From Candidatus Zipacnadia bacterium (GTDB lineage Bacteria > Armatimonadota > Zipacnadia > Zipacnadales > Zipacnadaceae): a stretch of DNA of 14,433 nt. Below are positions 1 to 6,948 of the stretch, piece after piece (within the stretch, counting starts at the first letter, position 1; every line of letters starts with the position of its first letter). Both the position numbers and the translations under genes were made by a program. The stretch is taken from positions 1-14,433 of the forward strand of contig JALGTD010000010.1 of NCBI GenBank assembly GCA_029821515.1, given 5' to 3'. The notes under the pieces were generated by a model. That model ran no database searches and was not told the origin of the DNA. It worked only from the letters and a program-made list of their open reading frames with translations.

Positions 1-2
1 CC

Positions 3-389
3 CAGCGCGTAGTCGACACCCTCCAGCAGCTTGCCGATATCTGCCCGCAGCGGCGGATAGTCGTTAGCCGGGAACTGACAAAGATGCACGAGGAAATCCG
101 GCATGGCCCGGTCGCCGAGATGGCGCAAGCAATCAGCGGCGAAGAACCACGAGGAGAATTCACGCTGGTGCTTAATCCCGCTCCCCGGCCGGCTCCGTCT
201 CGCCAGGTCTCCGAAGAAAATGTCCAGGAAGCAGTCGAAGCTATGCTGGAGGCGGGTCTGAGCCATCGCGATGCCGCCCGCATCGTAGAGCTGTTGACCG
301 AACTAAGCCGCAACGAGGCCTACCAGTCCGTGCAGAGGCTCGAGACCCCCGAAACCGACCTACCCACCGCGACCCAGGCCAGTGATTAG
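3..389 (+). CDS. rsmI: 16S rRNA (cytidine-2'-O)-methyltransferase RsmI, C-terminal part (5' truncated)
   Basis: The open frame runs in from the left edge (first complete codon at position 3) and ends at a TAG at 387-389. The ATG at 84 is internal: the conserved RsmI segment is already being read before it, with RIVVSRELTKMHEEIRHGP followed by EEPRGEFTLVL. RsmI (SAM-dependent, tetrapyrrole-methylase fold) methylates the ribose of C1402 in 16S rRNA. The part seen covers the end of the methylase domain (about residues 1-60 of the fragment) and the small C-terminal helical domain, which includes the segment SHRDAARIVELLTELSRNEAY. About the first 160 residues lie outside the window. The last 30 bases overlap the convergent transporter gene, and I see no terminator between them. 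The family call is strong because of the RELTK-HEE and EPRGEF signatures. Confidence 0.88.
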   Translation, partial: QRVVDTLQQLADICPQRRIVVSRELTKMHEEIRHGPVAEMAQAISGEEPRGEFTLVLNPAPRPAPSRQVSEENVQEAVEAMLEAGLSHRDAARIVELLTELSRNEAYQSVQRLETPETDLPTATQASD

Positions 390-800
390 CCCGATCCCCA
401 CAACTATACACAACACTCCGGCAACTTTCGGAGCAGTCAGCTTTTCTCCCAGAAACAGAGCAGCCAATATGACGGTGATCAGAGGATATGAGGCAGCTAT
501 CGGTATCACACGCGAGGCCTCCCCAAACTTCAGGGCCTTAAAAAGTGCCAGTTGGCCTAAGACTGGATTGACGACCACGCCAGCTACCAGCCATGCCAGA
601 GGTATGACACCGGCACCAGTGATCCTGCGAAACTGGCCGGCCAGCGCCCCATAGCCAGCGAAAATGACCGCTGTCATCAAGGAGCGAGCTATCACCGCGC
701 CGCTAGCAGGTAACCCGCGCAACGCCAGCTTGTCACAGATCGCCCCACCACCAAATCCGATTAGTGCCAGGAACGCAAACAACACGGTAGTTGAGTCCAT
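360..800 (-). CDS. Small EamA/DMT-family transporter (single EamA domain)
   Basis: This 146-residue, very hydrophobic protein has about five predicted membrane segments (roughly 7-27, 34-53, 66-90, 95-118 and 124-143). Its second half is typical of the EamA domain: FGEASRVIPIAASYPLITV, then ALFLGEKL and a Gly/Val-rich last helix. Most drug/metabolite transporters carry two EamA repeats in about 300 residues. One-domain proteins of about 140 residues also exist and are thought to work as dimers, so this need not be truncated. The substrate cannot be told from sequence. The ATG at 800 is preceded on the minus strand by AGGGGGA at a sensible distance, which fixes the start. The TAG lies inside the end of rsmI, giving a 30-base convergent overlap. 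Confidence 0.8.
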   Translation of the reverse strand: MDSTTVLFAFLALIGFGGGAICDKLALRGLPASGAVIARSLMTAVIFAGYGALAGQFRRITGAGVIPLAWLVAGVVVNPVLGQLALFKALKFGEASRVIPIAASYPLITVILAALFLGEKLTAPKVAGVLCIVVGIGLITGLGRGG

Positions 801-818
801 CTGGATTTCCCCCTCGTA

Positions 819-847
819 GACTTAGACACTAGCGAACTTGATGTCAA
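819..847 (-). promoter_or_regulatory. Possible sigma70 promoter for the EamA transporter
   Basis: On the minus strand an exact TTGACA (847-842) is followed after 17 nt by TAAGTC (824-819). The -35 is perfect but the -10 is poor, keeping only the leading TA. It lies about 20 bases upstream of the transporter start codon, in the right direction. This is a motif reading only. Confidence 0.35.
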
Positions 848-1005
848 ACCTGGGCAATCCCGTTTAAGCTACAACTGATGAACAATCTCCCGGAGACTGG
901 GCCACAACTGCTTATGAAGCCCAAAATAGTGCTGGTAGCTTGCGGATGCTCATTTCACACCGACTTTATTACGAAAAGCCCGCCATTGTCAAGGCCCAAG
1001 CGCCG

Positions 1006-1051
1006 CCTGTGGCTGCTTGGCTGCGGGCTGTGCAGGTTTGACAGCCACAGG
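1006..1051. repeat. 10-bp perfect inverted repeat overlapping the -35 box
   Basis: CCTGTGGCTG (1006-1015) and CAGCCACAGG (1042-1051) are exact inverted copies separated by 26 nt. The right arm starts inside the -35 hexamer (1038-1043) and runs into the promoter spacer. The hexamer CACAGG in the right arm occurs again at 1081-1086, and its complement CCTGTG sits in the left arm. This could be a repressor operator or a DNA-looping pair. No regulator gene is visible in the window, so the role is inference. Confidence 0.4.
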
Positions 1052-1066
1052 AGCATAGATTATAAT
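1038..1066 (+). promoter_or_regulatory. Consensus sigma70 promoter of the lipid A operon
   Basis: TTGACA (1038-1043), a 17-nt spacer and TATAAT (1061-1066) match the housekeeping promoter consensus at all twelve positions. Transcription would start near 1073, giving a leader of about 124 nt before fabZ. It is the only strong + promoter I see upstream of the tightly packed fabZ-lpxL run, so it probably drives the whole operon. Confidence 0.8.
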
Positions 1067-1081
1067 TCTTCCAGCTTCTGC

Positions 1082-1091
1082 ACAGGCCTGT
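1082..1091. repeat. 10-bp perfect palindrome just after the predicted transcription start
   Basis: ACAGGCCTGT is a perfect palindrome lying about 10-18 bases downstream of the inferred start site. It shares the ACAGG/CCTGT core with the inverted repeat upstream (1006-1051), so the same protein could bind both. A chance palindrome cannot be excluded. Confidence 0.35.
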
Positions 1092-1142
1092 AGCCAAGAC
1101 TTGCCAGCATCCGGACTGTCAGAGAAGATTGGGAGTCGGCTG

Positions 1143-1185
1143 ACTGGTGAGGGTGGCGCAGCCAGTCTGCGCCTCGGGAAAGGAG
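1143..1185 (+). promoter_or_regulatory. Structured fabZ leader: 7-bp hairpin next to the ribosome binding site
   Basis: GGCGCAG (1155-1161) pairs perfectly with CTGCGCC (1167-1173) around a five-base loop CCAGT (1162-1166). All five loop bases are complementary to ACTGG at 1143-1147, so a pseudoknot or an alternative stem (GACTGG 1142-1147 with CCAGTC 1162-1167) is possible. The Shine-Dalgarno AGGAG (1181-1185) begins 8 bases after the hairpin, 11 nt before the fabZ ATG. The layout would suit translational control of the first operon gene, but no known riboswitch class was recognised. Confidence 0.4.
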
Positions 1186-1196
1186 TCGCATAGCAT

Positions 1197-1664
1197 ATGG
1201 ATATCAGGGCCATCTTGCAGACCTTGCCGCACCGCTATCCCTTCCTGCTGGTGGATCGGATCCTGGAACTGGAGCCCGGACAGCGTGCGGTCGGCGTGAA
1301 GAATGTCACCGCAAATGAGCCGCATTTCACTGGCCATTGGCCGGGCAATCCAGTTATGCCCGGGGTGTTAATTATAGAGGCGATGGCCCAGACTGCTGGC
1401 GTCGCTATGCTAACGGGTCATGAGACCCGGGGCAAACAGGCGTTCCTGGGAGGAGTGGACAAGGTCCGTTTCCGCCGGCCCGTCGTCCCCGGCGACCAGC
1501 TTATTATGGAAGCCGAACTCATCCGCCAAAAAGGTACCATAGGCAAGATGCATATCATCGCCAGGGTAGGAGACGAGCTGGCTTGTAGCGGCGATTTCAG
1601 CTTCGTGCTGGTAGATGAGGACCAAAAATCCGATCAGAGCCTGCCAGAAACTACAACCCAATGA
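1197..1664 (+). CDS. fabZ: 3-hydroxyacyl-[acyl-carrier-protein] dehydratase FabZ
   Basis: FabZ dehydrates (3R)-hydroxyacyl-ACP to trans-2-enoyl-ACP in the type II fatty acid cycle, in the cytoplasm. The 155-residue length and single hot-dog fold are usual for the family. Visible signatures are LPHRYPFLLVDRI (residues 10-22) and GHWPGNPVMPGV (46-57), then EAMAQTAGV. The catalytic pair is His47 and Glu61, with the expected 14-residue spacing. The helix FLGGVDKVRFRRPVVPGD is also typical. Start at ATG 1197, 11 nt after AGGAG. The stop overlaps the lpxA start (ATGA, 1661-1664), indicating translational coupling. FabZ and LpxA draw on the same 3-hydroxyacyl-ACP pool, and their genes are neighbours in many LPS-bearing bacteria, usually with lpxD upstream; lpxD is absent here. 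Confidence 0.95.
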   Translation: MDIRAILQTLPHRYPFLLVDRILELEPGQRAVGVKNVTANEPHFTGHWPGNPVMPGVLIIEAMAQTAGVAMLTGHETRGKQAFLGGVDKVRFRRPVVPGDQLIMEAELIRQKGTIGKMHIIARVGDELACSGDFSFVLVDEDQKSDQSLPETTTQ

Positions 1665-2449
1665 ATATACATCCGACGGCCATAATTGATCCTCAAGCCG
1701 AATTGGGCAAGAACGTCACTGTTAAGCCCTACGCAATCATTGAAGGTAACACTCAAATCGGCGATGATTGTATCATCGGCGCCTATGTTGTAATTCGGGC
1801 GGGGACAACGCTGGGGGTCGGAACAGAAATCCATACCGGGGCGGTCCTGGGAGAACCACCCCAGGATATGAAGTATGAAGGACAAGACTCCTACCTGATA
1901 ATTGGCTGCCACAATCACATCCGGGAGTTTGCAACTATACACCGTGCCAGCAGTGAGGGCGAGAGCACACGGATTGGCGACAACAACCTGCTGATGGCTT
2001 ACTCGCATATAGGCCACGACACTGTTCTCGGCAATGACATAATAATGGCCAATAATGTCGGAATCAGTGGCCATTGTGTCATTGAAGACAACGTTAACTT
2101 CGGGGGTATGGTGGGCATCCATCAATTCGTTACCATCGGCACCACAGCAATGGTGGGCGGGTTTTCCAAGATTGTCCGCGATGTACCGCCATACATGATC
2201 GTTGACGGTAACCCGGCCCAACCCCGGGGGATCAACACCCGGGGCCTGCAGCGCCACAATATGTCATCCGAACAGATCGCTGCACTCAAGCACGCCTACC
2301 GCCTGCTTTTTCGCAGCGATCTTAACGTCAGCGACGCAGTGAGCACGATACTGGAGCAGTCGGAGCCGACAGCCGAGGTCAAGCGGCTCACTGACTTTAT
2401 GCTGCGTATTGAAGAGGGGTACGGTGGCCGTCAGCTTGACCCCCACTAA
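1661..2449 (+). CDS. lpxA: UDP-N-acetylglucosamine O-acyltransferase LpxA
   Basis: LpxA moves a 3-hydroxyacyl chain from ACP to the 3-OH of UDP-GlcNAc, the first step of lipid A synthesis. The protein has 262 residues, the same length as the E. coli enzyme. Residues 1-185 are hexapeptide repeats of the left-handed beta helix, e.g. NIHPTAIIDPQAELGKNV and VLGNDIIMANNVGISGH. The active-site segment AYSHIGHD puts the catalytic His at 119, with His116 beside it. GEPPQDMKY (64-72) and DVPPYMIVDGNP (174-185) are LpxA signatures. Residues 190-262 form the usual C-terminal helical region. Gly167 lies where a Gly favours long acyl chains in E. coli, suggesting a fairly long chain here (inference from alignment by eye). 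The ATG overlaps the fabZ stop. A gap of 53 bases follows before lpxB. Confidence 0.95.
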   Translation: MNIHPTAIIDPQAELGKNVTVKPYAIIEGNTQIGDDCIIGAYVVIRAGTTLGVGTEIHTGAVLGEPPQDMKYEGQDSYLIIGCHNHIREFATIHRASSEGESTRIGDNNLLMAYSHIGHDTVLGNDIIMANNVGISGHCVIEDNVNFGGMVGIHQFVTIGTTAMVGGFSKIVRDVPPYMIVDGNPAQPRGINTRGLQRHNMSSEQIAALKHAYRLLFRSDLNVSDAVSTILEQSEPTAEVKRLTDFMLRIEEGYGGRQLDPH

Positions 2450-2502
2450 CCGCCCCGGCCCTACACCCTGGATCGTCCAGCTTCGACCTGCGGCTTTGAC
2501 CT

Positions 2503-3696
2503 ATGAACCAGCAACCGGAAGTATTCTTTGTAACAGGTGAGCTGTCCGGCGACATACATGCGGCTGGCCTGGCTCGCGAACTGGCCGGGATGGCTGAGGT
2601 CAGACTGACGGGCGCTGGCGGGCCGCATATGCGCCAGGCAGCAGTAGCCACCGACTTTGATAGCACCAATTGGGGCGCGATCGGCCTGCCCCAGGCTATC
2701 CGCAAAATACCCTACCTGCTGGTTCAGAAGAAGCGCATCGTCAATATGATAAAGCAGCGACAGCCCGCCCTGGTGATTCTCATAGATTTCGGCGCCTTCA
2801 ACGTTCGCCTGGCGCGAACCGTTCGCCAGGCATGCCCCAATCAGCGAATTATGTACTACTTCCCACCTTCATCCTGGCGGCGCCGCCCCCACGACTGGAG
2901 CTTTCTGGCTGAGCTGGTTGACATAGTGGCCACGCCCTTCAAGTGGTCGGCCCAGCAACTTCGCGACTGTGGCGTGGCTGCTCACTGGGTCGGCCATCCT
3001 GTCGTTGACCGCTTCGTAGGCCAACTGGAGGCGGCTGATTATCGCCGCCAGCAAAATCTGCCGGACGGCGATCCCGTAGTTGGGCTTATGCCGGGTAGCC
3101 GCAATGTCGAGCGTAACTGCATCGGCCCGCAACTGCTGGCAGCGGCAGAACTGCTGCACAGCAAGCTCCCCGACGCCCAATTCCTGTGGTCGGTATTGTC
3201 GGAGAGTCAGCCCAGCAAGCTGGATCAGCGAGCTGCCAGCGCAGACTACATTACGCCGCTGGCCGACAGCCGCAATCTCATTCTGGCTTCAGACATCGTG
3301 GTGACCGCCTCAGGGACCGCCACCCTGGAGGCAACCGCAGCTCTGCGCCCGCTTATTATGGTCTATCGTGGCACCCTGGCTATGCAGATCCAAGCTCGGT
3401 TTATGGACTTCGGCACCGACTATTTCGCGATGCCCAATATCATCGCCCAACGACGCATCGTCCCTGAACTCATCCAGAATGAGGTCAATCCGCAGCGGCT
3501 TTGTGCAGAGTTATTGAACTTGCACAGAGATAAAGCCCAGCAGGAGCAAATGAAGCAGCAGTTGACCGAAGTTCGGACTGAACTTGGCGCGCCAGGCGCG
3601 GCCCGCCGGACCGCACAACTGGCCCTGGCACTAATAGCCGACCAGGACAAACTACCACCTGTGCAGACCGCTGCGGTCGGGGAGGCGCTGCAATGA
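2503..3696 (+). CDS. lpxB: Lipid-A-disaccharide synthase LpxB (divergent)
   Basis: LpxB joins UDP-2,3-diacylglucosamine and lipid X into the beta-1,6 lipid A disaccharide on the inner membrane surface. It is a GT-B glycosyltransferase of family GT19. Signatures in order: TGELSGDIHAAGL (11-23), ILIDFGAFN (92-100) with Asp95 at the place of the essential Asp of the family, WVGHPVVDRF, LMPGSR (195-200), TASGTATLEATAALRP (268-283), then YFAMPNIIAQRRIVPELIQ (307-325). The 397 residues are slightly longer than usual, with a low-complexity tail. The usual SPS/PQ-VWAW-R segment is replaced by PPSSWRRRP (121-129). An in-frame TGA at 2497-2499 rules out a longer start, so ATG 2503 is the first candidate although no clear Shine-Dalgarno precedes it. 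Its stop overlaps the msbA start (ATGA). Confidence 0.9.
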   Translation: MNQQPEVFFVTGELSGDIHAAGLARELAGMAEVRLTGAGGPHMRQAAVATDFDSTNWGAIGLPQAIRKIPYLLVQKKRIVNMIKQRQPALVILIDFGAFNVRLARTVRQACPNQRIMYYFPPSSWRRRPHDWSFLAELVDIVATPFKWSAQQLRDCGVAAHWVGHPVVDRFVGQLEAADYRRQQNLPDGDPVVGLMPGSRNVERNCIGPQLLAAAELLHSKLPDAQFLWSVLSESQPSKLDQRAASADYITPLADSRNLILASDIVVTASGTATLEATAALRPLIMVYRGTLAMQIQARFMDFGTDYFAMPNIIAQRRIVPELIQNEVNPQRLCAELLNLHRDKAQQEQMKQQLTEVRTELGAPGAARRTAQLALALIADQDKLPPVQTAAVGEALQ

Positions 3697-5483
3697 GAGG
3701 CCTATGGGCGCTGCGCGGATTTGCTGCCAAGTACTGGCGAGTCATACTGGTCTCGATGCTGGTGATGGCTGTTGCCGGCGGCGTCAATTCTCTGGCGGTA
3801 AACCGGTTCGATTCAGTCTTCAGGCCGTTGTTCAAGTCTCTGGAGACAACGGAGCCAGCGGCCCACGCCCAGCAAATGAAGATGATCCTCCAGCAGGTTA
3901 CCATACTCTTCATTTGGCTGACCGGAGCTGCTGTCCTGCAGGCCATCTCCCGCTACCTGGGCCAGTGGATTGGGCAAAGCACCTTGTATGATCTGCGGGC
4001 GGCGGTCTTCAATCATCTGCAACTGCTGTCAATGAAATTCTTTGATCGGCAACGAACCGGGGAGTTGATCTCCCGAGTCAACAACGATACTGCGCAACTG
4101 CAGCAGGTATTAGGCGCGCAATTGGCCAACCTGGTAGTCGCACCAGTGACGGTGCTGTTTGCTTTCGGGCTTATGTTGGAGAAGTCCTGGCGGCTGACAC
4201 TACTGACCATCGCCGTAACACCATTGGTCTATTTCATCACGAGGCTGTTGGGCAACTGGGTGCGCCGTTATAGCCACCTGGTACAGTCGCGCCTGGCTGA
4301 CCTGACCAGTGCTGTTGAAGAAGGATTCGGGCTGATACGAGTCATCAAGATATTTGGGATGGAGAAGAGTGCAGCCAAGCGTTTTTCCAGCTCCGCGCGG
4401 GGGGTAATGCGCGCGGAATTGCGCCAGGCGCGGGTCCAAGCAGCCTCCGGTATGTTTACTATGACCCTGGTTAGTTTGGCATTATGTGGCGCTTTGGTGT
4501 TTGGCGCTCATGAAATAGTCGGTGGACAGCTCACCCCCAGCCGTCTTATAACCTTCGTGCTGCTGATGCAACTTGCTGGCAGTAACATCAGCCAGCTTAC
4601 TCGTCTGCGCCTGTCGCTGGACCGAGCCGAAGCACCCGCGTTACGCACACTAGAAATGCTTGAAACGCAGATCGATGTCCAGGATGCACCTGACGCAATC
4701 GACTTAGACCACGCAACCGGCGAAATCTGCTTTGCTAATGTCCACTTTTCGTATGATGAGGGTACACCCGTACTGCTTGATTTCGATTTGCAAATTGCTC
4801 CCGGCGAGACTGTCGCTCTGGTTGGCCCCAGTGGAGCGGGCAAGACTACGGTAGGCAATCTGGTCCCTCGCTTATATGACGTTGATTCGGGCGCCGTGTT
4901 AGTAGACGGTCACGATGTCCGCGATATTACTCAGGCCTCGCTGCGCAGCTTTATGGGCCTTGTCCCTCAGGAGACGTTGCTGTTCGGAGGCACGCTTCGT
5001 GAGAATATTGCCTTCGGGCGACCTGATGCTACCAACGAAGAGATCGTCGCGGCTGCCCAGGCCGCCAACGCTCATGACTTCATCGAGGCTCTTCCCGAAG
5101 GTTATGACACTCCCGTCGGGGAGCGCGGAGTTAACCTGTCGGGCGGCCAGCGTCAGCGCATAGCCATCGCCCGGGCGCTGTTGCGCGACCCTCGCATACT
5201 CATCCTGGACGAGGCTACTTCCTCACTGGACCGAGAAAGCGAGGCAGCAGTCCACCACGCCCTCGATACGCTGCTGCAGGGCCGCACCGCCATTATCATC
5301 GCTCACCGCCTCTCAACGATCCGCAATGCCGACCGCATTGTCGTCCTGGAGAACGGACGGATCGTCCAGCAGGGCAGCCACGAAGAGCTGCTGGCCCAGG
5401 AGGGCCTCTACCGCCGATTGTATCTATCTGCTGAAGCAGCAGGAGAAGAACATATTGCCAACCAGGGAGGCCCCTCTCAATGA
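3693..5483 (+). CDS. msbA: Lipid A export ABC transporter, MsbA-type (TMD-NBD half transporter)
   Basis: MsbA-type exporters work as homodimers and flip the LPS core-lipid A precursor across the inner membrane using ATP. The 596 residues comprise an exporter membrane domain (about 1-325, six helices; MKFFDRQRTGELISRVNND at 114-132 is the usual intracellular-loop motif) and a nucleotide-binding domain (about 340-580). The NBD is intact: Walker A GPSGAGKT (378-385), Q-loop VPQETLLFGGTLREN, signature LSGGQ (482-486), Walker B ILILDE (502-507), D-loop SLD and H-loop AHRLST (537-542). GGAGG at 3681-3685, 7 nt before the ATG, supports this start, which overlaps the lpxB stop. Sequence alone cannot separate MsbA from other lipid or drug exporters. 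Its place between lpxB and waaA makes lipid A the likely cargo. Confidence 0.88.
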   Translation: MRGLWALRGFAAKYWRVILVSMLVMAVAGGVNSLAVNRFDSVFRPLFKSLETTEPAAHAQQMKMILQQVTILFIWLTGAAVLQAISRYLGQWIGQSTLYDLRAAVFNHLQLLSMKFFDRQRTGELISRVNNDTAQLQQVLGAQLANLVVAPVTVLFAFGLMLEKSWRLTLLTIAVTPLVYFITRLLGNWVRRYSHLVQSRLADLTSAVEEGFGLIRVIKIFGMEKSAAKRFSSSARGVMRAELRQARVQAASGMFTMTLVSLALCGALVFGAHEIVGGQLTPSRLITFVLLMQLAGSNISQLTRLRLSLDRAEAPALRTLEMLETQIDVQDAPDAIDLDHATGEICFANVHFSYDEGTPVLLDFDLQIAPGETVALVGPSGAGKTTVGNLVPRLYDVDSGAVLVDGHDVRDITQASLRSFMGLVPQETLLFGGTLRENIAFGRPDATNEEIVAAAQAANAHDFIEALPEGYDTPVGERGVNLSGGQRQRIAIARALLRDPRILILDEATSSLDRESEAAVHHALDTLLQGRTAIIIAHRLSTIRNADRIVVLENGRIVQQGSHEELLAQEGLYRRLYLSAEAAGEEHIANQGGPSQ

Positions 5484-5578
5484 GTCAGGAACCCACCATC
5501 CGCCCGGTGCGAGCCGCCTATGAGAAGGTGGGCTTCCAACCGATGATTCCGATGGGCAAGTACTACCGGAAGCTGTGA
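5480..5578 (+). pseudogene. 32-codon ORF resembling the C-terminal tail of a GNAT acetyltransferase
   Basis: Between msbA and waaA lies a short frame whose ATG (5480) overlaps the msbA stop (ATGA) and whose TGA (5576-5578) overlaps the waaA GTG start (GTGA). The product contains RAAYEKVGFQPM and ends GKYYRKL. This resembles the last strands of GNAT N-acetyltransferases, where a YEKxGF element and an aromatic/basic end are common. Nothing of the acetyl-CoA-binding part is present, so it cannot be an active acetyltransferase on its own. It may be the remnant of a gene lost from the operon, kept because it couples translation of msbA to waaA, or a true micro-protein. The GNAT likeness is by eye over about 25 residues and is tentative. 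Confidence 0.4.
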
Positions 5579-6948
5579 ACAAACTCGTGAAAACATGGCT
5601 GCACAAAAGCGCCTCAGACTGGCGCAAAATACTGTACAATATCGTGCTTGTCATCCTGCTGCCTGTGGTGGCCCTGTATCTGCTGTGGCGGCTGGTAGTT
5701 CAGGGCAAGTCCCGCGCAGGTCTGGCCCAGCGCCTGGGCATACTGCCCGGTTCAGTCAGCAAATTAAAAGAAGCTGACGGGCACATTATCTGGGTACATG
5801 CTGTCTCGGTCGGCGAGGTGGCCGCCGCTGAGCCAATATTGCAGCAGTTGCGCCTGGCCGAGCCTACCGGCCAGATCGTTCTGTCTACGACCACGCCAAC
5901 GGGGCGGAAAATGGCCGAAAAACTCGACATCGACGTTGAGGCGCTCATCTACTTCCCTTTCGATTTCCCCGGCATAACCGAACGGGTTCTGCGCACCATC
6001 GCTCCTGACCTGATTATACTGATGGAAGCCGAACTATGGCCCAACCTGCTTGCCGCAGCCGGTGCTCGCAATATTCCCACCGCCGTGCTAAACGGCCGCA
6101 TCTCCGATACTGCCTTCCCCAAAAATCGGCTATTTCGCCCACTTTTTGCCTGGACGCTGAGCAATGTTGACCTGGTCTGCGCCCAGTCGCAAAAAGACGC
6201 CGACCGGTTCATTGCACTGGGCGCAGCGGCACAGCGTGTAAAAGCCAGCGGCAACAGCAAATTTGACGAGAATTTTCCCCATATCCCACCCGAGGAGCAG
6301 GCCAAATGGCGGCAGGATCTCGGCCTCAGTCAGGAGGCTCCGGTATTGCTGGCTGGCTCTACTCATCCGGGCGAAGATGAACAGATACTGAACGCCTTTG
6401 ACCAGCTACACAGCAGCCACCCGAACCTGGAGCTGATTATTGCTCCGCGCCATCCCGAACGAGGTGACGAGGTCGAAAAGCTGGTCAGCGAGCACGGCTA
6501 TGCCACTTACCGGCGCAGCCGCGTCCTGGCAGAACTGGATGAAGGCAAAGATATTGACCTCAGCTCGACTACTCAGGTGCGGGTAGTTATACTTGACACC
6601 ATCGGCGAGTTAAATCACATCTTCAGCGTTGCCACGCTGGTATTCATGGGCGGTAGCCTGGTGCCCCGGGGCGGCCACAATATCCTCCAGCCACTGGCCC
6701 AGGGTAAGCCGGTGATCTTTGGCCCACATATGCATAACTTTCAGGATATAACCGACCTGGCTCTCGACCAGCAGGCGGCTATTCAAGTGGAGAATGGTAG
6801 CGAGCTGGTTGAGGTCACCGATCGTCTGCTTTCTTCTCAGAGCGAGCGCGAATTCTATCAAACCAAGGGCCGGAGTCTGCTGCAGAAACAGTCCGGCGCC
6901 TCCCAGCGCATGGTCAGCGAGCTGGCCCTACTGCTGGCCGAACGATGA
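5575..6948 (+). CDS. waaA: 3-deoxy-D-manno-octulosonic acid (Kdo) transferase WaaA/KdtA
   Basis: WaaA transfers Kdo from CMP-Kdo to lipid IVA at the inner membrane (family GT30 plus a GT-B C-terminal half). The 457 residues are somewhat longer than the usual 420-430, mainly through an N-terminal lead before the membrane anchor (about 20-41). Signatures: WVHAVSVGEV (73-82) with the presumed catalytic base Glu81, STTTPTGRKMA, LMEAELWPNLL (149-159), LAGSTHPGEDE (259-269), ILDTIGELNHIF (339-350) and MGGSLVPRGGHNILQPL (358-374). Whether it adds one, two or more Kdo residues cannot be read from sequence. The GTG at 5575 overlaps the preceding mini-ORF stop. A second in-frame GTG at 5587 is an alternative start. 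The stop overlaps lpxK (ATGA, 6945-6948). Confidence 0.93.
   Translation: MNKLVKTWLHKSASDWRKILYNIVLVILLPVVALYLLWRLVVQGKSRAGLAQRLGILPGSVSKLKEADGHIIWVHAVSVGEVAAAEPILQQLRLAEPTGQIVLSTTTPTGRKMAEKLDIDVEALIYFPFDFPGITERVLRTIAPDLIILMEAELWPNLLAAAGARNIPTAVLNGRISDTAFPKNRLFRPLFAWTLSNVDLVCAQSQKDADRFIALGAAAQRVKASGNSKFDENFPHIPPEEQAKWRQDLGLSQEAPVLLAGSTHPGEDEQILNAFDQLHSSHPNLELIIAPRHPERGDEVEKLVSEHGYATYRRSRVLAELDEGKDIDLSSTTQVRVVILDTIGELNHIFSVATLVFMGGSLVPRGGHNILQPLAQGKPVIFGPHMHNFQDITDLALDQQAAIQVENGSELVEVTDRLLSSQSEREFYQTKGRSLLQKQSGASQRMVSELALLLAER

Larger units (their letters stand above)
801..1196. other. Intergenic region between divergent genes (regulatory, no convincing gene)
   Basis: This is the only stretch longer than 300 bases without a supported gene. 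It separates the minus-strand EamA transporter from the plus-strand lipid A operon. I see a weak minus-strand promoter (819-847), a consensus plus-strand promoter (1038-1066), a 10-bp inverted repeat (1006-1015 with 1042-1051), a 10-bp palindrome (1082-1091) and a hairpin in the fabZ leader (1155-1173). An ORF of 71 codons (878-1093) crosses the promoter and has no recognisable domain or ribosome binding site, so I do not call it. No tRNA-like cloverleaf was found. Confidence 0.6.

Noticed and set aside
878..1093. 71-codon ORF in the fabZ upstream region
   Set aside because: It has no clear ribosome binding site or recognisable domain, has an odd Cys/Ser/Arg composition, and runs across a perfect promoter. 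It is most likely chance.
1091..1106. AGCCAAGACTTGCC, resembling the B12 box of cobalamin riboswitches
   Set aside because: Two bases are missing against the box. The rest of such a riboswitch would have to lie upstream of the predicted transcription start, and the other conserved elements are not seen.
1634..2257. 207-codon minus-strand ORF antisense to lpxA
   Set aside because: It is a long open antisense frame, but the hexapeptide repeat pattern of LpxA fully explains it, and its own translation shows no domain or ribosome binding site.
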